Below are positions 17,201-25,440 of a DNA stretch of 64,000 nt, one piece after another. Numbering within the stretch: the stretch's first letter is position 1; every line of letters begins with the position of its first letter. A model generated the notes under the pieces. That model was not told the origin of the DNA. It did not search any database and saw nothing but the letters and a program-made list of their open reading frames with translations. This DNA is from Muribaculaceae bacterium. GTDB lineage: Bacteria; Bacteroidota; Bacteroidia; Bacteroidales; Muribaculaceae. Both the position numbers and the translations under genes were made by a program. The DNA lies in assembly GCA_017621845.1 (NCBI GenBank), contig JAGASI010000011.1, positions 62,001 to 126,000 of the forward strand, read 5' to 3'.

Positions 17201-19706
17201 GGAGCATATTATCGTCTGCAAACAACCGAATCTCATAAGTGAGGTCATATCCGAGACCTATACGCTCAAGATCTACCAATGACTGGGCGAATACACTTGC
17301 ATCGCCGGCATTAAAGAGATTTATAACCAGTTTGTCGGTATAGGGGTGAGAAAGACCGAAGTTGTACAGATGTCTTGTTACCAAATCTTTGCTTACGTCT
17401 GCATCAATTCTCTTTTCTCTCGCTACGTTAAGCAAAGTTGACAAGTATGATTTAAGCTGACGGGCTCCGCTTGCAAAGCCGTTGTCATCAATCTGTCGTG
17501 GCTGGGCGAACATTCCCCATCCGAATGTTATCTCCCCGGCGTACTGATACGCCTCCTTAAGTGAGTTTTCACTCAGAACAAGTGGGGCTATATCGAGCGG
17601 GAGCCCTCCCAAAAAGAGTTTATCGAGTTTACGCGACCAGAACTTCTTATACTTCGGATTGTCGATGGTCTTCTCCTCCCAGTCATTATATAGGCCTAAC
17701 AGATTCACCATCCATGCCAGTCGGAGAGGATGGAGGGGTGTTAGAAGTTTTACCGTGACGAATGTTCCATCAGGCATCTCGACATGAAGTTTCACGGTGT
17801 CGAGATTCTGAATGGCTACCAGCGTTTTCTCATCAAGTTCAGATTCGGTAATCTCTCTGAGCCATTGCTCATGTGCCGACAAGTAATCTCTTACTGCTTT
17901 CAGATTCGATTTTATGTCGAAGGTAGCAGAGAGTCCCGTACCATTATCAGCAGAATCCTTGATTAAATCGAAAAGTGTTTCTCGTAAAGTGATCAGTTCG
18001 TCGGGAATGTTGACATCCTTTATATCCACAAACCGAGGACTTCTTCGCGCTGTATCATTGGGATCCAGCAAAAGCATATCGGTAGGGTTGCCTGTTATGA
18101 GTGCCTCCACCTGCCCGTATTTGTCTCCGTTATCGAGAAATACCCGTTCAAGTTGGATGAGTTTCTTGGGCAACTGAATCTGGTATGCAAAGGATGGTCC
18201 GAAATCAAACTGGTAAGTATTGTTTAGATTTCCTTCAATCCATGAGTTCCTGTCAGCTCCGGCATCTTCTATGTCCAAATCTTCGCCTTTCGCAAGATGG
18301 AATGCACGATATTGAATGACAGCCTGAGTAAACGTGCTTATCTTGGTGCGTTTATCCACACTTCCGTCGGTAACCACATCTTCACCGGAGTTGTCGATTG
18401 TGAAGATTGCGGTTTCATTTGTATATGCTACATTGTTGTCCTGACGGAATTGCTCCATCGATAAATCGGGATTCTCTGCTTTGGCCGCCAACCATGCTTC
18501 CTGCACACGCTCCTCCTTGAATTCTTTCTTCATATCGAGGACGATGCCGTTTACATCAAGCGCACGTACACGAAGAAGGTAATCACCATCATCAACAAGT
18601 CCGTTGGCAATGTTAACTGACAGTTTTCGCTGTGCCCGCTTATTTGTCCCGACCTTTGCCTTCTTAAGAACGGCAATCTCATTGTACTCATCGGTCTCAA
18701 CCAGTGCAATCTCAAAGGATACAATGTCGGGATTGTCTTTTGGAGAAGGGTCAGTATGAATAGTAAAGGCTACTTTACCCTTCTTTTCCACAGGGATCGA
18801 AAGAATCAGGCTTCCGTTATCCTCCTTGACAAGTTCCTTTTTGGGATCCTTGCCCGGAACTATCTCGGCAGAAATTTTCACCGCGGTATCCTGTCCGCTT
18901 TTAAGCCACGGCATAGAGTCGTAGTTATATTGCGGATAGTTGTCATGAATTTTCTTGAACAAGGAATGTCGGTCAACGATGTCATCATTTTCGTTGAGCA
19001 TTGCGACAAGGTCTGCCTGGATAGTCTGCTTCTGCAAAGGAAGTGCGACAACACGGTCAACAGGTGTAGCGGAAAAATCTGCAAGCGGAGCCGAAACCTT
19101 TTCAAGATTTATATAGAATCTACGACGAATTTTTGATTCATCGTCAAGCAATCCTTTGTCAGGCAAAAGTCCAAAAAGATAAAGGCCATTACCAAGTGAT
19201 TCTTTGCTATAACCATGAATGTCGAGATAGAGGATATAACTTATGAGATCACTGACCGTGACGCCTATTTCATTAAGCAATTCGACCATCGGAGTTGTCA
19301 GGGATTTCTTATCCTCCGGGATTTCATCCATAAGACGATAAAAGAAAGAACGCAACAACTCAATTGCCGACAGATTCTGGAACGTCGCGTCTCCGTATGA
19401 ATCCTCGGCTGATGTCCTGCTGTTCGAGGGTACGAGTATCAGAATCGTTTTGGTCGGATCGTTTCGCTTCTCAATCAGTTTCGTCGCACTGATATATTGA
19501 GATCCGGTCTTTTCATCCGAAAGGATTGAGATATCAATATCGCTGTTAATGCCAAGAAGCATTGTATAGAGAATCTCAAGCTGCTCGACGGGCAGCCCGG
19601 TTATCTTCATGCAGTGACCGGCTTTTGCTCCTTTAAGGATAGGAGAATAGCTGTCAACGACATGTTGAAGAAACCTCTCGTAATATAGGGCTGTAAGCTT
19701 GTCCAT
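14214..19706 (-). CDS. mad8: MAD8-like HerA/FtsK-type ATPase with embedded nuclease-like motif
   Basis: A 1830-residue protein. The C-terminal third is a HerA/FtsK-type ATPase: Walker A FGVQGAGKSYT (about residue 1470), a Walker-B-like RLIIVDLRDQ (about 1665), FIVFDEAHKYMNN (about 1705) and a C-terminal motif region MRHRGVSVMIASQDP. Around residue 1164, LFNVVEIKCRN preceded by an Asp (KIDPDKRE) has the spacing of a PD-(D/E)XK nuclease core. A Pro/Glu/Ser-rich linker (about 1400-1450) precedes the ATPase. The rest is beta-rich and unassigned. In size and layout it resembles DptH-type and MAD8 ATPases. The probable role is DNA translocation coupled to cleavage of unmodified DNA (inference). It overlaps both neighbouring genes. 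Confidence 0.72.
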   Translation of the reverse strand: MDKLTALYYERFLQHVVDSYSPILKGAKAGHCMKITGLPVEQLEILYTMLLGINSDIDISILSDEKTGSQYISATKLIEKRNDPTKTILILVPSNSRTSAEDSYGDATFQNLSAIELLRSFFYRLMDEIPEDKKSLTTPMVELLNEIGVTVSDLISYILYLDIHGYSKESLGNGLYLFGLLPDKGLLDDESKIRRRFYINLEKVSAPLADFSATPVDRVVALPLQKQTIQADLVAMLNENDDIVDRHSLFKKIHDNYPQYNYDSMPWLKSGQDTAVKISAEIVPGKDPKKELVKEDNGSLILSIPVEKKGKVAFTIHTDPSPKDNPDIVSFEIALVETDEYNEIAVLKKAKVGTNKRAQRKLSVNIANGLVDDGDYLLRVRALDVNGIVLDMKKEFKEERVQEAWLAAKAENPDLSMEQFRQDNNVAYTNETAIFTIDNSGEDVVTDGSVDKRTKISTFTQAVIQYRAFHLAKGEDLDIEDAGADRNSWIEGNLNNTYQFDFGPSFAYQIQLPKKLIQLERVFLDNGDKYGQVEALITGNPTDMLLLDPNDTARRSPRFVDIKDVNIPDELITLRETLFDLIKDSADNGTGLSATFDIKSNLKAVRDYLSAHEQWLREITESELDEKTLVAIQNLDTVKLHVEMPDGTFVTVKLLTPLHPLRLAWMVNLLGLYNDWEEKTIDNPKYKKFWSRKLDKLFLGGLPLDIAPLVLSENSLKEAYQYAGEITFGWGMFAQPRQIDDNGFASGARQLKSYLSTLLNVAREKRIDADVSKDLVTRHLYNFGLSHPYTDKLVINLFNAGDASVFAQSLVDLERIGLGYDLTYEIRLFADDNMLQSGDAFKDLLDPESNIAAEAEVFSQASANRLFPKLRFSLNKLSDFINNHDKYQAHISFLINPFAVVTDLARPSELKRSFYLNGTICRNVIDASREGKSFVWKRYFSNKSLPNPSDEWANTEVGIFARIQEVSGKLLSSTVAESVPATTLRLKESDMMLLSFVHDCSDWVVTFDKNMGPEFYDLPCMGEDDVPYLLDYIPKEETTGISSFLTTKPTSEIASLMIPVFKEYGIDIENKRNFREILEDVRSVSSSLLMQVNSTSRKGFEVIGTILTKRFLEKKHIMRESFMIPVDLHKELFEDLDTDNKERADNLVVKIDPDKREILFNVVEIKCRNAHYQHDDLHEKMVAQIKNTIEALRTRFEISVDGEDRLDRELKTLEFRSFLQFYINRATRYNQLNKELADKYLLFLSKLSEGYSLRFKQLGVIFDFNQPERQKKDFLGDAVIYTMGQPVINMILDDNSTLNTQKLEDLDNDFICQFEPSFNYELKPASDELVIHPVNPVVKTKPQEEQVEEIVISQPKASSEKPEDINVDKSSPKKKPSTEPSPADAVEIEVADTTTSATNEENKETPEGPTLSGGATAHNQAVDSDYHKPSYDVIIGKNSDSPQYGILGKMSSNGRVIGMDLNECHTISLFGVQGAGKSYTIGSVTEMVLKQFSNVNLLPAPMASVIFHYSDSMYYAPEFTSMVYPNDEVGQLAKLKAEYGADAGRIEDVILLTPERQLEERKSEYPDLEIHPIAFDSAELSIKDWMFLMGAIGNDSIYIKELKEIMRDLDPDISLSGIKEAVSDSEYLSSSQKRSANHRLKFASRFLKDGFKLRNLMKPGRLIIVDLRDQLIEKEEALGLFVVMLNIFSGVKAVNGVSFNKFIVFDEAHKYMNNKDLVSSITEAIREMRHRGVSVMIASQDPMSLPTDIIELSSIVVMHRFSSPAWVKHVQKAITPLQNLTPTEMAALGSGEAYIWANKASDKAITQRPIKISIRPRVTKHGGDTIQAVK

Positions 19707-21292
19707 TAGTTATCAAGATTATATCGTGGACGAATTTTCTGTAATATGCATGCGTCGCTCATGTCGGTGTAGAAGCCAATCTGACGCAGTTTGTTTTTCA
19801 ATGCCTCCATATTTTCATGGAAAGCGTTGTTGACAGCGACATCACCGTCGGCAAAGCGTGGCTCGTTGAGTCCGTTTATTATGAGACCATATCTATCACG
19901 GATACCTGCGGCCAGTTCATCAATCGACAGGGAGTGGGTTTCATATTGTCCGTTGGATTTTTCCCGGAGGACGAGCAATTGAACCATAGTTTCAAGTAGT
20001 TTTGAACCTATCACTCCACGTCTGGGATGACGTACACTGCGACTGTCTGCAAGCAGCATAGAAGGACTGTTCTTCATCGATACTTTATCAATAAAGTTTT
20101 TAAGATATTGATACTGATAAGTACCCAGATTGGATTTTTCAAGGACATGCACAAGTTTTCCGAAAAAATCCTCCTTTGGGAAATATTGCAACATTTCATC
20201 GAAGTCCTCTCGATCAAACTCCTTCTCATCCTTATCAGGAAGAGTAGAACGAATCTGAGCAAGCTGAATTTCAAAATATTCGGCAGAACGGTTGGTGTCA
20301 TTTTTAAGAATGCGGAGAACCTCATCTATCGAACTGTTGGCTCCGCGGTCTTTTAATCGCTTCTGCACAATATCAGCCATGTAAGTGGAGCGGATATACT
20401 GCCCGAAGGAGTTTTCCATTCTCTCTACATCTCGACATGCGTAAGGGGCTACCACACTGTCAAGATTGTCGGTAAGATCAACTACCATGCTCCAGTCATC
20501 TTCAATGTCGCGGGTGCCAGCTGAAATCATTTTTGGCAGGAGGTAGATAACCTTCATTATGTACAGGCACAGATGGAAACCGCAAAGGATTCTCAAATAG
20601 TCGATAAAGACGGCTCTGGGGAGTTTGTCCTTATAAAGTAGCAGACGGCGGATATCATCATTGAACAACTCGGTCTGTTTTTTCAGGAATGGTTCTGTCG
20701 GTTTCTCTATCTCGGTGTTGGCAGTTTTGCGCTGTTTCTGTGTATTGGCAATATGGATTAGGCCGGTCGTATCCACATCGAGTTTTTCACCCGTCACTAT
20801 GGATTTGGTTTCCTTGTCATACCCTTTGCCGAGATATTTCCGCAACCCGTTCATCACCTCAGGAGAACTGTTGAGCATAAGATACAATTGCTCGGATGCG
20901 CGATAATCCTTGCAGAACTTGGCATTCTGCACGCGAAAACTAAGGAGATGGAGCGGCTTGAGAGTGGCGATATGTTCTTTTACTACATTGCCACGGTTCA
21001 CGAGTTCAAGGAGAGAACTGCGAAGCCAGTCTTCTACCGCCTCCGGGTTCTCTTTTGCTCCCTTAAGTTCTCCGGCCTCTTCCAGAAGATTAAGTATGCC
21101 TTTGAGTTCCTCTATTGTATATTCGCCGCGATGTGCAGGTGTATATTTCTGATTGCCCGTGTATATCTTCATGAAGAGATTGGTAAGCACTCGGTCGAGT
21201 GTTACCGCCTTGCCCTCGGCATAGAAGATGTCCTTATTCATAAAGGCATCTACACCTGTACCTCGTTTGAGTTTTAATATCATTGCGCTCAT
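19706..21292 (-). CDS. mad7: MAD7-like protein of the methylation-associated defence cluster
   Basis: A 528-residue soluble protein with no catalytic motif I can recognise. It is mostly helical, with a conserved-looking core (RRLLLYKDKLPRAVFIDYLR, HLCLYIMKVIYLLPKM) and a C-terminal winged-helix-like part (LADSRSVRHPRRGVIGSKLLETMVQLLVLR ... FYTDMSDACILQKIRPRY). It is sandwiched between the kinase (4-nt ATGA overlap) and the giant ATPase (1-nt overlap). That is the kinase-X-ATPase order I remember for mad6-mad7-mad8, and this is the basis for the name. It probably forms a complex with the ATPase. Confidence 0.6.
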   Translation of the reverse strand: MSAMILKLKRGTGVDAFMNKDIFYAEGKAVTLDRVLTNLFMKIYTGNQKYTPAHRGEYTIEELKGILNLLEEAGELKGAKENPEAVEDWLRSSLLELVNRGNVVKEHIATLKPLHLLSFRVQNAKFCKDYRASEQLYLMLNSSPEVMNGLRKYLGKGYDKETKSIVTGEKLDVDTTGLIHIANTQKQRKTANTEIEKPTEPFLKKQTELFNDDIRRLLLYKDKLPRAVFIDYLRILCGFHLCLYIMKVIYLLPKMISAGTRDIEDDWSMVVDLTDNLDSVVAPYACRDVERMENSFGQYIRSTYMADIVQKRLKDRGANSSIDEVLRILKNDTNRSAEYFEIQLAQIRSTLPDKDEKEFDREDFDEMLQYFPKEDFFGKLVHVLEKSNLGTYQYQYLKNFIDKVSMKNSPSMLLADSRSVRHPRRGVIGSKLLETMVQLLVLREKSNGQYETHSLSIDELAAGIRDRYGLIINGLNEPRFADGDVAVNNAFHENMEALKNKLRQIGFYTDMSDACILQKIRPRYNLDN

Positions 21293-24200
21293 TGGGCTGT
21301 GGTGTTAAGTTGTTGTATTACGATTCGTTTCTGTTCATCGAGTCCGATAGTGGCGAACTTCCGGTTGTTCTTGGTTACAAGGATCTCCGAATAAGTCTTC
21401 GCTTCAAGCAGGTTCTTGAATATCTGGAGTTCGATGAAGCGGCCCCGAAGGTCATTGACCGATGGGCTGAAGCCTGAACGAATATATTGCAGCATCTCAA
21501 AAAGATCGAGACTGATTGTCAACTGTATGAAATGGTCAGTCTTATGACGGAATGTCATGCTGTCGCTCTCATATTCGATATAATCGGTAAGATGCGGCGT
21601 GTGGTTGACAAAGAGCTCAAACTCATCAAGGGAGAAGCGTCGGTAACTTTTGCTTATCGGATCTCCGGCGTTGCTGCTGGCCAATAGCATATAACCTTCC
21701 GTAAGAACATCGTTTGTGCATCCCTCACTGGCTGATATGGCTTTTGCCAGATCCTGCATGGTCTGCGCGAGAGTCTGAGGATCTTCCTTTTCGAGCTGCT
21801 CGTTGAACGCACTCACATAACGATACGGGAGACGGTCACGGAAATCAAATTTTGCCTTTCCCGAGGCTCCTTCAAAGTATTGGTGTCTTACAAAGTTCTT
21901 ATGCCGTCCCGTAAACATCATTCGAGTCAAAGAATCTTTGATCTCGTATGAAGGTACGATTTCATTTATCTCGTTGAATTCCTTTAACAGGGATTGCTTG
22001 CGGTCGCTGAATACGATATATTCGGCCGGGGTCTTTATCGAATAATACAGATCACGGTCGAATGCAGGGAGAGAAACTCCGGCGACATCTGTTTCCCGGA
22101 GAATCTTCACAAGCCTGTCGTTCGATTCAAGCGACGGGAGCGGGAAATAATTGGATGGCGTTGCTCCCGGAGACGTAAGATTGAAATAATAATACTGCCA
22201 GTAATACTCCTGAAGATTTTCACTCTTCACATATTCCACAAGCTGTTTCACTTCATCGCATGAATAGTCACGGGTCAACATCCACGCAATCATCGATCGT
22301 AGGTCGCGCATGGTGATGTGCAGCTCACGCTTATAGGCGATGGTGCGTATAAGCCATTCCAGACGGGTTATGACCTCGTCGCCGGCACTGGAATCACGGA
22401 ATGTATCGACATTATATTTGATGTAACACCTGTCGGCAATGGGACAGCCGTCACATTTAGCCCATAATTCCGGTCGAGTCAGTTTCTTTATCTGCTGTGC
22501 GAGAAGACTCGGGGTATTGCCGTCTTTGGCGGTTACCGAGCGGAGGTTCAGATTGATTATCATCAATCCGGGGAGCAGTTCGGTATGTCCTTCGTTATGG
22601 AAATATTCCTCGATGTTGTCCTGAAGTTTTTTGAACTCCGGACGAGTGGAGAGAAAATCAACAAGTCTTCCCTCGTTGATTGCTATGACACGCCCTTCTC
22701 CCACATCCGTGTAGTTTCCCTTATCTGCGAATGGACGGAGGAATTCTTCAAGCACTTTATCGTTTGCCTTTTCTGCCTCATCCTGCGACCCGTCGTAGTT
22801 GGTTTCAAATCTTACTCCGGAAAGATAGAACTCCGAACCATTATTGGATGTGAAGGATCTTTTGTTCTCTCCTTTATCCTCTATGCGATGAATGAAAGCC
22901 GTCTTACCGTCACCGGCATTGCCGGTAATGATAATGAGCTTATATTTCAGTGCCTCAATATCGCTTATCAGTTTCTTGTCAAGCTTGGTTTCCGAGTAAG
23001 TCAGCTCATCGAATGTTGATTTCTTATTCCCGGCGCGGGTTCCGCTATTGCCATGATGACTCTGGCTGTAGAGCGAATTTATATAATCCACCGGATCCTC
23101 ATGCTGGCCGTGGATTATAGTCAACACGCTTGTGTCCTTTAACATACCGTTCGGACCAATTGCCTGCAATGCCCGTTTCATCTCCAATGCCGTGCGGAAA
23201 CGCTGTGAGCGGTCGGTCTTTATTGCCCGCATAACAAAATCGGCCATGGCATCGGTCAACTTATTATTGTAACTGCGGATGTCGGTCGGAGCTGTATGTA
23301 TATTGGGCAAATTCTTGCTTCCGGGCCAAGGATAGGCATGAGCCAATAGCTCGTAGATGGTAACACCCAAAGCAAATGTATCGGCGGATTTATCCCAGTC
23401 GATCTTATTACCGGCCATGACGAGGTCGGGGGCCATATAGGGCAACGTCCCGGCAAACGATTTGTCTTCGGTTGTTGAAGAAGCGATGTTGAAATCAATC
23501 AGCTTGTAAACCTGCCGCTTATGCCACATAATGTTGCTCGGCTTGATGTCGCGGTGATAAACCGGAGGCTCCTTGCTTTGTAAGAAAATCAGTGCATCGA
23601 GTATCTCATCCGCCATCTTGTAGATTTCATCCACCGGCAACTTTTGAGAGCTATTGCGGGTATAGTTCTGGAGATTATCTCCCTCCAACAGTTCCATCAG
23701 AGTGAAGTACAGCCCCTGATTGCTCTTGTCAGCGAAGATAAATTCCACAATATTGGGATGTTTCAGTTTTTCAAGCGCTTTCAGCTCGCTTATGGCGTTT
23801 TCTACCGAGGCATCACGTTCAAAGATTTTGATGGCCATGTGTTTTCCATACATATTATGCCAAACCTTGAATACACGTGCAAAACCTCCTTTGCCAAGCA
23901 TGTCATGCAATGTCATTGACGATGTGACATTCATGCCCGGCTTCATATCTTTCAGATAATATATCTTTTCACCGGACGAAGTGGATGATGAAGTCTGCGA
24001 TTGGGCCGATGATTGCTGAGTCTTCACCTCTTCTTCAACAGCTTTGGTGATGAAATCAATCAATTCATCAGCGGTCTGCCAACGGTTCTCTTGATTCTCT
24101 ACAATGGTGTTTCTCGCCACCTCGTCCATCCACTCCGGAAGGTCGGCATTCAGCTTGGAAGGCATTTTGTCTTCCGGCAACTTGCCTCCCATAGCGGTCA

Positions 24201-25440
24201 TGAATGTCAGAACCGAATCAAAGGGAACGTCTCCTACCATTAGTTCATAGAAGATCACGCCGAGAGAATATATATCGCTTCCGGTTGTTACATCTCCATC
24301 TAGGAATTCAGGAGGGGTATAAGGCGATTTGCTGTCAACATCTCCATAGACGGTGAACTTCAAATCGGAGTGCTCCATAAACCATGCCATGCGGAAATTG
24401 GCGAGCATAGCCTTACCACCTTCGTAGATATATATGTTTTCTGGTCGAACGTCGCGGTGATATACGTCGCTTGCATGAGCGGCTTTCAAGGCCCTCGCCA
24501 CATCAAGGATAATACTGATCTTGTCGGTTTGCTTAAATGTCTTCTGCCTTAGCTTGGCACGCAGAGAACTTTCATCCTGATAGCGGTTTATTTCGTAATA
24601 GAACGTGCCTTCTCCGTTGAGGCGACAGTCGGTATGGACGATAAATGGAGAGGTGCCGATTCTTTCCTGAGCAAGCTTGGCATTCTGTACCTTAAGCTGA
24701 AGATTATGCAGTTCTGCCGGAGACTTCCCTGCCACATCGAGAGGGAACTCTCTCACTTTATAATGAGCTGTTTTGATAAGTTTTGGCTCGCAGAGAAATT
24801 CGGTGAAATCCTCCGTTTCCTGCAATTTTTCAAGTATGGTATAGTCGAATATCTCTTTCCGCTCAGCCTTGATTCTTTCAGCCGAGTTGCCCGCAAGATG
24901 CTGAGCAATACGTTCCTGCCATTCGCTTATCTGTCCCGGGGTGCGTCCGACGCGTTCAGCGGAGGTGAGGAATTCAATCAGTTCATCGCCAAGCGTAAAA
25001 GTCTGGCTATAACACTCGCAGTGAGGGTCAATACCGAATTTGGATTGATTCGGATGACTGAGGGTTATTGCTGTAATCACTTGACCGAAACGCCAGTCGG
25101 GATGCTGGTTCTTCAGTGTCGTGCCGAGAATTCGACTCTTAAGGCCGGCGGTCTTATGAGGGTTTGCCACTTCTTGTCCGCCACGGAACCATGCGGCATC
25201 ATCTCCTTCGAGATTGACGCTCCAGTCTTTATTCTCGATATGATAGACGGCATGAGGAGCCACGACAATACAGTCATATTCCCAATATTTCATCACGTGG
25301 TTAGGTCCGGTAACCGCGAGATTGACATTGGGGATAATTATATAGTCGTCTGGCAGACGAAGTTCCAGAAATTGAAACAGCCTGCGCTCTCCCTGATTCA
25401 CAGGGCCGTCGTCATGCCGGGGATGTCTTATCTGTGCCAT
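21289..25440 (-). CDS. mad6: MAD6-like NERD-pseudokinase-kinase-NTPase fusion
   Basis: The 1383-residue protein has four parts. (1) Residues about 15-125: NERD nuclease-related domain, with EYDCIVV and HIENKDW giving the D...ExK pattern. (2) About 240-480: a kinase fold with HRDVRPEN but no VAIK Lys and NFR instead of DFG, so a pseudokinase. (3) About 510-770: a complete Ser/Thr kinase, with LGKGGFARVFK, MAIKIFER, VYHRDIKPSN, LIDFN and MAPDLV. (4) About 830-1383: a P-loop NTPase with LIIITGNAGDGKTAFI and a zinc-like CDGCPIADRC. A Ser/Gln-rich linker precedes part 3. It would couple DNA sensing to phosphorylation (inference). ATG at 25440 lies inside the end of the AlbA gene. Confidence 0.8.
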   Translation of the reverse strand: MAQIRHPRHDDGPVNQGERRLFQFLELRLPDDYIIIPNVNLAVTGPNHVMKYWEYDCIVVAPHAVYHIENKDWSVNLEGDDAAWFRGGQEVANPHKTAGLKSRILGTTLKNQHPDWRFGQVITAITLSHPNQSKFGIDPHCECYSQTFTLGDELIEFLTSAERVGRTPGQISEWQERIAQHLAGNSAERIKAERKEIFDYTILEKLQETEDFTEFLCEPKLIKTAHYKVREFPLDVAGKSPAELHNLQLKVQNAKLAQERIGTSPFIVHTDCRLNGEGTFYYEINRYQDESSLRAKLRQKTFKQTDKISIILDVARALKAAHASDVYHRDVRPENIYIYEGGKAMLANFRMAWFMEHSDLKFTVYGDVDSKSPYTPPEFLDGDVTTGSDIYSLGVIFYELMVGDVPFDSVLTFMTAMGGKLPEDKMPSKLNADLPEWMDEVARNTIVENQENRWQTADELIDFITKAVEEEVKTQQSSAQSQTSSSTSSGEKIYYLKDMKPGMNVTSSMTLHDMLGKGGFARVFKVWHNMYGKHMAIKIFERDASVENAISELKALEKLKHPNIVEFIFADKSNQGLYFTLMELLEGDNLQNYTRNSSQKLPVDEIYKMADEILDALIFLQSKEPPVYHRDIKPSNIMWHKRQVYKLIDFNIASSTTEDKSFAGTLPYMAPDLVMAGNKIDWDKSADTFALGVTIYELLAHAYPWPGSKNLPNIHTAPTDIRSYNNKLTDAMADFVMRAIKTDRSQRFRTALEMKRALQAIGPNGMLKDTSVLTIIHGQHEDPVDYINSLYSQSHHGNSGTRAGNKKSTFDELTYSETKLDKKLISDIEALKYKLIIITGNAGDGKTAFIHRIEDKGENKRSFTSNNGSEFYLSGVRFETNYDGSQDEAEKANDKVLEEFLRPFADKGNYTDVGEGRVIAINEGRLVDFLSTRPEFKKLQDNIEEYFHNEGHTELLPGLMIINLNLRSVTAKDGNTPSLLAQQIKKLTRPELWAKCDGCPIADRCYIKYNVDTFRDSSAGDEVITRLEWLIRTIAYKRELHITMRDLRSMIAWMLTRDYSCDEVKQLVEYVKSENLQEYYWQYYYFNLTSPGATPSNYFPLPSLESNDRLVKILRETDVAGVSLPAFDRDLYYSIKTPAEYIVFSDRKQSLLKEFNEINEIVPSYEIKDSLTRMMFTGRHKNFVRHQYFEGASGKAKFDFRDRLPYRYVSAFNEQLEKEDPQTLAQTMQDLAKAISASEGCTNDVLTEGYMLLASSNAGDPISKSYRRFSLDEFELFVNHTPHLTDYIEYESDSMTFRHKTDHFIQLTISLDLFEMLQYIRSGFSPSVNDLRGRFIELQIFKNLLEAKTYSEILVTKNNRKFATIGLDEQKRIVIQQLNTTAQ

